A DNA stretch of 64,000 nucleotides from Syngnathus acus. Lineage: Eukaryota > Chordata > Actinopteri > Syngnathiformes > Syngnathidae. Shown piece by piece: positions 1-18,456 of this stretch; position 1 is the stretch's first letter; every line of letters begins with the position of its first letter. Location: assembly GCF_901709675.1 (NCBI RefSeq), contig NC_051100.1, positions 9,892,786 to 9,956,785 on the forward strand. The letters are read 5' to 3'. The notes under the pieces were generated by a model. The model was not told the origin of the DNA. It ran no database searches and saw only the letters and a list, made by a program, of their open reading frames with translations. A program made the position numbers and the translations under genes.

Positions 1-3000
1 CCCCGGTGAAGGAGACTCGGGAGTCGTTCCCCCTGCCCACTCTCACGCCGGCCGTGCCCCCTTACGTGACCCTGGGTCTGACGGTGGTCTACAGCGCCTT
101 CTACTCACTGCTCTTCATCTTCATCTACGTCCAACTGTGGTTGGTGCTGCGCTACCGGCACAAGCGCTTCAGCTACCAGACCGTGTTCCTGTTCCTGTGC
201 CTGCTGTGGTCGGCCCTGCGCACGGTGCTCTTCTCCTTCTACTTCAAGAACTTTGTGACGGCCAACACTTTGGGGCCTTTTCCCTTCTGGCTGCTGTACT
301 GCTTCCCCGTGTGCCTGCAGTTCTTCACACTGAGCCTCATGAACCTCTACTTTGCACAGGTGAGTGCAAACATGATGCTGTCATTTGCAAAGGGTTTGCA
401 GACAAAATCAAGACCCACGATCTGAAATGAAATATGTTACACCTGCACAGTCTAATATTGTTGTGGTAAGGCCGAACTGTCTTGTACCAGGAGGTTAATA
501 TTTGCTAATATTTTCTTATATACCACAGCCACATAAGAGAGGCAGAATATTTATATTTTTCATACCACCTGCAAAAACTATGCAGCTTTCCAAGTGTTCA
601 TGAGCGACATTAAACTTTAGTGGCTTAGTTGGTAAGTGTAAGACTTCAAGCAGTTTAAATCCCACTTTAGTTAAAGTACACTGTCAAACCATTAAAAAGA
701 TACAAAAATACACCTGTATTTAAAATAAAAAAAAACATTACCATCGACAGGCTCGCAAAAGCATTTGTATTGCAGTGTTATAACCCTTTTAGCAACAAAT
801 ATTTGAACAGAAACAATGGAGCAGCACATGTAGACAGATACCGTAACGTAAGCTTTTTTACTTTTTCCTCTGTAACTAACAACAAATATGACTGCGGTAT
901 ATTGAGGCGGTTCAACCGGCTCCTTGTACAAACATTGTGTTAAAAAACATACATAAAAACTGAATACAATGATCTGTATAACCTTTCCAAAATATTTAAT
1001 ATTCAAATCAACGAACATTTTTGGTTATCCTCTTATTTTGAATTTAATGCCTGCAGAATATTAAAAAAAAATGGGACGGTGGCAGCAAAACAATTGACGC
1101 ATGGTCAACAAACACCTGTTCAAAACATTCCACAGGTGAACAAGAGGATCGGATTGAATTTACGAAAATTGATAGGAGTACCATGCTACTGCTTTTAATT
1201 TTTATAAATTTAACTCCAATTTTTTTATGCACTATTTAATAGACTCTCATAAGATTGTAACTGTGCAATTAATGGTGTGCCATATGTATAAAAGTCCACT
1301 TCCGCAGTGATGACAAACTGAAACTGAAGTTCTATTTATAATCAATTTATTGACAACAGTCGTCCTACTGAGGTGCCAGTGTGAGAACACACTTCGTTCC
1401 AATCAGCTTTTACGAGTGACTCATTCCTCATCTGCTTACGTAATTCGCATATCAAACAAAAGCTTCTCAGCCCGCTAACTAAAGTTTATTCTTAGCTGCA
1501 GTAGAAAATGTGTGGGGAAAAAGTGTAAGCCAGCAAGCTTCCTGTTTGATGATTTTTTTTTTTTTTGTACTTGCTGCAATTTGAATACAGAAGTGAAGAC
1601 GGGTTGTTGCATCACAACAACACGAGGTATTTACAGTACACCATTTTCTCTTTCTCATGACAGGTCGTGTTCAAGGCCAAGTCCAAATATGCACCAGAGC
1701 TCCTGAGATACAGGTAAGATGAAGTCACGTGACAAGTTTTACAGTGTGCTAAAAAGAGTTATGGTCTACAAAATTTGCTTCCATCTCATAAGGGAAAGAT
1801 GCTTCCACAATTTCTTGAATTTGGACAATAACTCAACTAAGTGAATCTTTTGTGTCCCCGCAAGGCTGCCACTGTACCTTGTCTTCCTGTTCATGAGCGT
1901 GCTGTTTTTGGCCGTCAACTTGGTGTGCGCCATGCTAGTGAGGACATCGTCTGCGGACGCCCGCACTGTGGTGCTGGTGAGGGTTGCCATCAACGACACC
2001 CTCTTCGTCCTGTGCGCCGTCTCGCTCTCGCTGTGTCTCTACAAGATTGCCAAAATGTCCTTGGCTAACATTTATCTGGAATCCAAGGTGAGTAATGAGC
2101 AACCATGTTTAAGAACGCAGATGAGGATTTTTGGTTTGATGTCCTTGTGATTTTTTTTTCAGGGAACGTCGGTGTGCCAGGTGAGTGCCATAGGAGCCAT
2201 TGTTATCCTCCTGTACACGTCCAGGGCCTGCTACAACCTGGTGGTCCTGGGATTGTCCAATAAGAGCATCAACTCCTTTGACTATGACTGGTACAACGTT
2301 TCTGACCAGGTAAGCCTCAGAATTTCATCTCATATTGCATTTCATTGCAAAACTTTTGTTTTTTGTGGTGCAATGACCGGTAAAGCAATATTTTGACCGA
2401 CCGGCGTAGAAACAAATGCTCTCTTACTTTAGGCAATTTATTAGGTCGCTAGTGGTCCATACTCAAAGTAGCCCCTTGATAAATAAAATAAAATAAAAAA
2501 AGAAGATCACCAGCTCACTAGCAACCCGAATGAAGTCGGAATAAATCAAATAGCAAGAATTAAAACTCTCTGAATTATTCTCTACATGTTTGTATTTTCT
2601 TTCAGGCGGATCTACAGTCCACTCTAGGCGACACAGGCTACGTGGTCTTTGGGGTGATCTTGTTCATATGGGAGCTGCTCCCCACTTCTCTTGTGGTTTT
2701 TTTCTTCAGAGTCCGCCAGCCCAACCTGGACAGGGTGAGTCACCAGTAAACTTGTGCCATTGCTTCCTTTTTGCATCTTCCAGGGATTACAAAATTCACT
2801 GCACCTTGTGCAATACTGGAAGCTTAATCATGAGAAGAGACGGTAGTTGTGGTGCAACTTTTATCAGCGTGATGTTTAGTGGAAGGAGCTGAAGGAGACT
2901 GTAAGTGATGTTTCTTTGAAACCAGAAGAAAACAAGCAATGTGGGTCTCTGTCTTGTCTCGCAGACCGGCTCTGGGATTCCAAGTCACGTCTTCTCGTCC

Positions 3001-3385
3001 AGGGCTTATTTCTTCGACAACCCTCGGCGTTACGACAGTGATGATGACCTTGCATGGAGCGTCATGCCTCAGAACATCCAAGCCAGGTTTAAAACATTAT
3101 TCCTTAAAAATGTAGTTACAAGAAGAGATGTTTAATGCACGGGCAAAACACTGTTTTGGCTCACTGAGTGTTTTTAAGAAACAATTTCTCTATTTAAAAA
3201 AAATAAATACTTGTGACCCTTGAACTTTGCCTACTTCAGACTCAATGACACCCCTTTGTGTTTGTGACAGTTTGGTTGCCGACAGTTACGAGTGGGGGAG
3301 CCAGAGTAACAGCATAAGCGCGTACGTCGGAGGGGACGACATTTACCACCTGCCGCCTCCTCCAGAGGAGCTCAACCATTACTGA
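1..3385 (+). CDS. gpr137b: GPR137B, seven-transmembrane lysosomal protein (5' end missing)
   Basis: Integral membrane protein of the GPR137 family; in mammals and zebrafish GPR137B sits in lysosomal membranes and influences Rag/mTORC1 signalling and osteoclasts (family knowledge). Coding exons: <1-359, 1664-1713, 1865-2087, 2163-2309, 2606-2734, 2965-3086, 3271-3385, all in phase; 379 residues lie in the window. Seven hydrophobic segments are readable: three in the first exon (around [48 protein letters not shown]), one or two in the third exon ([17 protein letters not shown] and the [17 protein letters not shown] stretch), then [14 protein letters not shown] and [20 protein letters not shown]. 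Family hallmarks are [32 protein letters not shown] and the tail motif [16 protein letters not shown], which fits 137B better than 137A or 137C. No ATG opens the visible frame, so the start is upstream. The donor after 3086 is gtttaa, weaker than usual, but phase and homology support it. Confidence 0.95.
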
Positions 3386-5528
3386 CATGAGGTCACAATG
3401 AATTCCTTGACTCCAAATGTTTTTTGCACACCGTTACTATCCTTGTCAAGCACACTGGACTCGATATATTCACATTAGTTCAATAAAAGAACGTGCCAGT
3501 ATAGGAAGGACTACTTATGGGAAGACGATTTGCACAATTCATGTACAAACAGGGCCCAATCTTACTACCCGTTTTTTTTCCTGTTATATTGATATCTGAT
3601 TAATATATTTCCTGACCCTTTGTATTATGCACTCTATCCCTATGTACTGTATGTGTATTTCTTTTCATTTATTATATAGTAGTTTAGATCATGAAAATAG
3701 ATTGTAGTGAAATATATATTTTTAAAGTCACTTATTTTTTTCTGATAAATGGACACAAGTAAATAGAACAGGTTGATCATTTTTGTGCATGTAATTCTAT
3801 GCAGATGCATCTCATTAAATTTGAATTTCATAAAAGTCCCTATCCCAAAATGTGGACGTTGTTGTCCTCAAAGGCATATCCCTTCCGTTTGAGAGACTTT
3901 GTTTTTAATGCTCGCTATACTGTACAGTAACTATCAGAAGATTGATCTTAATTGAACTATTTAATGGATGCCAAAAATATCAGCACTTGGCTCCGGTGGT
4001 CAGTCTTCTCCAAAACAATCCTTGTTCTTATTGGTCATCAGCCCCATCCACAATGATATGCCTAAAGGGGTCCTTATTTGTGAATTTTAGTAAGTCCATC
4101 AATTAGAATTAAAGAAGCTTTTTACATTTAAGGTGAAACAGATTCACCAAACATTTCCACTTACCTCGATTCAACCAGCGTGTAATGCTGTCCTGTAATA
4201 AATTACTTTTTTTTTTTAATTTATTGAGATGCAACTGTAGACACATTGGTCACATAGGGTTAACTTTCAAAATGTAATATAAAAAATATTTAATACTCCA
4301 TTTTGATTGACACTGTTAGATGTATTATTTTGACTGTTTATTGTAGTTTGCACTGGTGTAAAACCTAAATGAATATCACAGCTCTCTCTGCTTCTGGTTT
4401 TGAAACATAATGATTAGAAACACTGAGTGTGATCACTGTGTGGTTCTACACCACTGCAACAATCCAGTTCATCAAGTTTATTATGAGAGTGGATGTTTTT
4501 ATACGGTGTGTAGTGAACTGGAATGAGGAAAAAGACCAACAGGCCATATTTGCTTTGTAAATTCACTGGTTTTATTAACGCTATTTTCATGAGGCTGGAG
4601 TCCAAATTGTGTAGATATGCATACAGATTGTACCTTGGAATTTATTGTGCTATCAATTGAAAAATGAAACAGTCTATAGTATTTTATTGAAGGTATTTTC
4701 TGACTTCTGATTCGTTGTCAAATGAAGGAAACATTGGAAGGAAAAAGTTCTTTTCTCATGGAGCTCTTTTTAAAGTTATACAAAACTGGACCCCTACTCA
4801 ATCTGCTGTACATTAGAGTGGTCACATTAAGACACAATTAATTTGTGACCTTTTGTAAATCAGCTTCCATTATATGGAAATAAGTGCATTAAATATTGAG
4901 ATCCATGCATCCATTCTCTGAACCGCAAAAAAACAAAATGAGTGCTATACCATTGACCTCCCGCAGGTGGCAGTGTAAAACTAGATTCTTTGGGCATTTG
5001 GATTCAAATAGCTTTCTGATAAAAAGGGCAAGAAATTAAGACCATTGTTATTCTGTCAGGATAAATGTGTTTTTAATGCATCTCATTCTGCATTTTTTGC
5101 ACACTCAAGCACATTTCCCAGACAGCAGCATAAAAACGACGATTCCACGTGAAAAGCATAATGCATTGGGTTTATGCAGAATGCTGTACCTTAAAGGAAT
5201 TCACTGAGAGATGAGCTTGATTCCGGTGAGTTGTGGCGCAAATGTTCACCTATTGAAAAAGACGGTGGGCCGGCCGGGAGAAGGAAGTAAAAAAACACAC
5301 ACGCGCACACAATCCCTTTCAGTACAATGTCATGACATTCAAGGTCCGTTGTGCTGTCAGGCTTGACTGAATATGAACACACTTGGCTGTGTATGCTTGT
5401 TTTGTCTTTTTTCCAAAACCATCCACTTCCCACTGGCTCATGTAAAACACACACATGCTCTCTAAGGGCCACTTTCTGGGGACAGAGCACTTTATTGGCT
5501 GCCTGGATCGGACGGGTGCGTCGTCGCA
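3386..5528. other. Convergent 3' UTR region of GPR137B (+) and EGLN1 (-)
   Basis: About 2.1 kb of AT-rich DNA lies between two stop codons that face each other. Plus-strand AATAAA signals at 3482-3487 and 4197-4202 could end GPR137B transcripts. On the minus strand, AATAAA occurs at 5491-5496, very close to the EGLN1 stop, and again at 4571-4576 among others, so a short and a long EGLN1 3' UTR are both possible and the long ones could overlap GPR137B mRNA. No convincing coding sequence was seen here. Confidence 0.6.
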
Positions 5529-14123
<8,595 letters not shown>

Positions 14124-16108
14124 GTTTGGCGCTAACAGCGAGTACGCGGCGCCTTTTATTCCAATCCTTCACACGCGCCCTGCTAGCCGATAACTTTGGA
14201 AGCAGTGCACCGCCTCTTGCCACGCTCCACCCAGCAAAACCCTCAAGTTTAACTTAAAAGCTGTGCTCTACATAACACCCGCTGCCTCTCCAGATGTAGA
14301 GTCGGAGAAATAACGCGATATTGGGTGGCCCGTGGCGAACGAAACGGTCTGCGTCAAGGTCTTCACGAGGCATTCTGCAGGCTAGCTGTCGGTCCGCGCG
14401 TCGTGCATGGCGACGCTCGGTGTTACACAGCCTGTCCAGCCCGCCCGCTCTGACGTCAGGTGAAAGCCACGCCCCAGCACGTTATGTTCGCGGTCGTCGG
14501 ATATCTGATGACGCTGAAAACGTTCGGGTCGTCAATTTACGGCTTGTCTCTCATCTTCATACAGAAACATCTCATATTTATCCATCTTTTTGAAGCTTTG
14601 TGTGAACTCGAAAAGGAACTGACAGTTGACAACTAATCGGCACGCCAATTAACAAACACTGACAGCGTCATCCAAGCTTCTCATTAGCATATTTGTAGGG
14701 ATGGAATCATTGCAGCAAAGCAACCAAATGTGACATTTTACCTGGAAATATGACAAGAATTTTAAATACAGCAACGAGCTATTGTGAAAGCTCGGAGATA
14801 TTATGAGCCAGAGGGCAGCCCGTGAAGGCAACAACCCTCAACGTCACATCAGCATGTTGTCCTCATTCCTTGAATGGCATTCGTGAAATTCCCTTCACTA
14901 AACGATCCCAATATCTGTGTCAAGATTCTCCTTCTGTTATATTACACGCATTTATTTGACTTATAGTTAAACAACTTCCCCGTAGAAACTCTCCAATGCA
15001 TATGTTAAAATATTCAACGTTGCATTATGCATCCATCCAATGCTTGCACAGTCAACGTTCATTCGAGCACCCTTATTTATAAGTAAACGGGGTCTGGCGT
15101 CAGCATGCACGCTTCCACAGGCGAAATGAGGTTGGTACTAGTCAGATTGCACGTAGACAGTCTTCAAGAGCCACTGGAGGAGGAGTTCATGGAGAGAGAG
15201 TAATCTGATCAAAAAAACGAATGAAATAAGGCCTACAGTACTTCAGAGTAAAGACAATGGCTGAAAGACCGTTTTTTTAAAATTATTTTATAATAATAAT
15301 AATAGTTATTATTCTATAGTTCTGGTCCATAATAGTTATTATTATTATTATTAGATATGGAGGATTCCACGACTTTCAGTAAAATATCCTTTAAAATGAG
15401 ATGTTTTAAATGTTGTGTCTGTGTGTAATATCATACACTGACCCAATATCAAGGTTTGTTCTCTTGGATTTAGAATCTGTAAATAGTCCACAAAATACGG
15501 AGGCGTGCAGTCAGGGAAGGCAGGAAGGAAACAGCCTCCCTGTCTCCTACCCTGCATACGAAGAGAAAATAAATAAATAGATAAATAAATAAATATTGGA
15601 TTAATTTATTTTCCATTTACATGTGTGTGTTGATTTTTTTCTATTCAATAATGCCAATGATTCCATCATTACAATAAATAAAATAGCAGAATTAGTATAT
15701 TTCCCATTCAAATACACAAGCGAGAAGGGAACAGAGGCAAGGTTAAGGAATAAAAAGGTTAGATTTAGATGTCGATTTTGATTAGATTTGACTTTCCAAA
15801 GAGGCCTTTAACCATTCGCGTGAGTGAGTCATCGTGATCACGTCCGATGACTCCTGCAACATGATGATCAGCGACTTCATGTTTCTTGCAAATTGTCTTC
15901 ACTTTTAACAACTTTGAGATATAAGCTATGATTGTTGATGATTTCTTAGTAACCCCCGCCCCTTTAAAATAAGTAGAAAAATAGTTGAACAAACAATTTA
16001 CAGGCATCTAAATTAAAAGTTCGTACTCCAAGGGAGCACACAGGATAACCTTTATTCGCAAAGCAGACTTTTTGTTTTGAATGAGTAGCACTCACCGAAG
16101 GCCCTTCT
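14124..16108. other. EGLN1 upstream/promoter region and intergenic DNA
   Basis: The first 400 bp upstream of the EGLN1 ATG are GC- and CpG-rich and fit a TATA-less promoter. Reading toward the gene, an ACGTG and a GCGTG (HIF core RCGTG) lie at 14478-14482 and 14468-14472. From about 14.6 to 16.1 kb the DNA is AT-rich with simple ATT and AAAT repeats (15290-15355, 15570-15596) and no recognisable gene. Confidence 0.5.
14468..14482 (-). promoter_or_regulatory. Candidate tandem hypoxia-response cores upstream of EGLN1
   Basis: On the minus strand ACGTG and GCGTG lie 10 bp apart (start to start) about 350 bp upstream of the EGLN1 ATG. EGLN1 is a known HIF target in vertebrates, which makes a response element plausible. 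The 5-bp core is common by chance, so the evidence is mainly position and pairing. Confidence 0.35.
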
Positions 16109-16496
16109 GCATACCTCAGTGGTTCTTAACCGGGGGTGCGAGAATGCTTCCTAGGGGGTGCGAGCCGCGAGGATACCCTGGGGGAAATTTACAATTTTTC
16201 GGGGATAATGGTCGGGTAACCGAAAAAAGTGAAAAATTCTGGAAATCAAGAAGTCATTGTGTTAATTGGTATTAGGGATAATGCAAATTAGGCCTTATAG
16301 CTGTAAAGTAAACCAATTATTATTATAATAACTAGAATGTGCAATTTCTGGAGAAATTGCGTGTGAAGGCGAAATGTATGAATAACTTCTTCGGGGAATG
16401 CTGCCGAATGACGTTGAAACGTGTTGAATTACTTGAGAAATGTAGAAAATTTGGAGAATTGGTGGTGAATTTAAAAATTGAAAGTTTGGAATATTT

Positions 16497-17735
16497 GGTA
16501 AGTGGGAAGTTGTGGAATAGGTAGGCAAAAGATGAACAGTTGAAAGTTGGAATGGGTTGAATCGGTTGAAAAATGTAGAAATTAGAGTAGAAAACGAAAT
16601 TTTGGAGAATTTGGTCGAATTTCAAATTTGAAATTACAATTGAAATTTGGAATGGGTTGAATCGGTAGAAAAAAGTAGAAATTAGAGTAGAAAAACGAAA
16701 TTTTGAAGAATTTGGTCGAATTTCAAATTTGAAAATTTGTAATTACAATTGAAAGTTGGAAATGGGTTGAATCGGTTGAAAAATGTAGAAATTAGAGTAG
16801 AAAAACGAAATTATGGAAAATTTGGTCGAATTTCAAATTGGAAAATTAGGAATTACAATTGAAACTTGGAATGGGTTGAATCGGTTGAAAAATGTAGAAA
16901 TTAGAGTAGAAAAACGGAATTTAGGAGAATTTGGTCGAATTTCAAATTTTCTGTAAGTGGGAAGTTGTGGAATAGGTAGGCAAAAGGTTGAAAGTTGGAA
17001 TGGGTTGAATCGGTTGAAAAATGTAGAAATTAGAGTAGAAAAACGAAATTTTGGAGAATTTGGTTGAATTTCAAATTTGGAATTTTTGGTAAGTGGGAAG
17101 TTGTGGAATAGGTAGGCAAAAGGTTGAAAGTTGGAATGGGTTGAATCGGTTGAAAAATGTAGAAATTAGAGTAGAAAAACGAAATTTTGGAGAATTTGGT
17201 TGAATTTCAAATTTGGAATTTTTGGTATGTGGGAAGTTGTGGAATAGGTAGGCAAAAGGTTGAAAGTTGGAATGGGTTGAATCGGTTGAAAAATGTAGAA
17301 ATTAGAGTAGAAAAACGAAATTTGAGAATTTGGTTGAATTTCAAATTTGGAATTTTTGTTAAGTGGGAAGTTGTGGAATAGGTAGGCGAAAGGTTGAAAG
17401 TTGGAATGGGTTGAATCGGTTGAAAAATGTAGAAATTAGAGTAGAAAAACGAGATTTTAGAGAATTTTGGTTGAATTTCAAATTTGAAAATTTGGAATTT
17501 TTGGTAAGTGGGAAGTTGTGGAATAGGTAGGCAAAAGGATGAACAGTTGAAAGTTGGAATGGGTTGAATCGGTTGAAAAATGTAGAAATTAGAGTAGAAA
17601 AACGAAATTTTAGAGAATTTTGGTTGAATTTCAAATTTGGAATTTTTGGTAAGTGGGAAGTTGTGGAATAGGTAGGCAAAAGGTTGAACAGTTGAAAGTT
17701 GGAATGGGTTGAATCGGTTGAAAAATGTAGAAATG
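16497..17735. repeat. Minisatellite with ~109-bp and ~136-145-bp units
   Basis: Ten copies of a unit centred on 'aatgggttgaatcgg', 'atgtagaaattagagtag' and 'gaatttcaaattt' occur. Early units (16551-16870) are spaced about 100-110 bp. Later units (16999-17702) are about 130-150 bp because they also carry 'gtaagtgggaagttgtgg' and 'aataggtaggcaaaa'. Frames such as 17359-17679 (minus) are translations of the repeat, not genes. Confidence 0.9.
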
Positions 17736-17965
17736 AGAGGTGAAAAACGAAATTTTATGAAATGTCGAATGTGACATTAAGAATGAATGGGGAAAAATTT
17801 GTCGGAATTCTGGGAATTTTGCGAAAACGGAAAATTTTCGGAACGAGAAAAATGGAAGCGCTCGTGTCGTGAATATTTGGAATACGTGAAAAGTGGAATG
17901 GAGTGAATCGGATGAATTTTGTGGAAGAAGAAGCGTGTCAAAAAAGTGTGGAGAATAAAAGAGAA

Positions 17966-17990
17966 TAATAATAATAATAATAATAATAGA
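17966..17990. repeat. (AAT)n microsatellite
   Basis: About eight AAT units sit between the minisatellite and the right-hand hairpin of the composite element. Confidence 0.85.
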
Positions 17991-18456
17991 GAATGGTGTA
18001 GAATAACATATGTGTGAAGGCCATCGCCTTCACACAATTATTTAGGGTTAGGGGTGCGAGAAGTGGTTGGTGAATTGAATGGGGTGCGAACAAGGAAAAA
18101 GGTTAAGAACCACTGGCATACCTTTCTAAAAGACTACATATTCCATAATGCACCGCTTCCTGCATTTCATGTTACGCAGAAAACATCATGAAGACCCATA
18201 ATGACGAGACAGCCCGACTGCCTGAAAAGAAATCTACATAACTAGAAATTATTTCGCGTGGAATCACTGCACATTTATCATACCTTCCTTTAAATGCGCA
18301 GGTAATTCTGTATTTTAAAGACAACCTGATCCTTGACGAACTATTTTACTAAGCTTCATCAAGTGAAGCTGCGTGCTTATTGAGAGCACGTTTCAAGCAG
18401 TCGTCAAAAACAATCAAATTTTTGCCTCACTTGTACTTTAGGATAACGTTGAAGGT

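Larger units (their letters stand above)
16336..18045. mobile_element. Possible nested Helentron-like element inside the hAT shell
   Basis: A left hairpin (stem GCAATTTCT, 16341-16349 with 16352-16360) is followed by 'gtgtgaaggcga'. A right hairpin (11-bp stem TGTGTGAAGGC, 18011-18021 with 18026-18036) ends in 'cacacaatt'. The left sequence AATTGCGTGTGAAGGCGA (from 16354) is inverted at the right end with a 2-nt gap, and this inverted copy is one arm of the right hairpin. Asymmetric inverted repeats, a 3' hairpin and a central minisatellite are hallmarks of non-autonomous Helentrons (HINE/DINE). Exact ends are not fixed and no Rep/helicase is present. Confidence 0.45.
16117..18115. mobile_element. 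Non-autonomous hAT-type element with large internal insert
   Basis: The ends are terminal inverted repeats: CAGTGGTTCTTAACC at 16117-16131 and its exact reverse complement at 18101-18115. An 8-bp target duplication, GCATACCT, lies on both sides (16109-16116 and 18116-18123). Inverted repeats starting CAGTGGTTCT and 8-bp duplications are typical of hAT (Charlie-like) transposons. The motif 'ggggtgcgag' occurs near both ends. There is no transposase. The 2-kb interior is mostly a minisatellite bounded by hairpins and is probably a second, nested element. It lies between the divergent EGLN1 and TSNAX starts. Confidence 0.9.

Noticed and set aside
16295-17679. Several open frames on both strands (about 60-106 codons) rich in Asn, Phe and Ser or in Glu, Asn and Arg
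   Set aside because: They are translations of the minisatellite units; the same peptide recurs at unit spacing.
16497-17735. Regularly spaced repeats that could suggest a CRISPR array
   Set aside because: Units are over 100 bp and contiguous without unique spacers, in a vertebrate genome.
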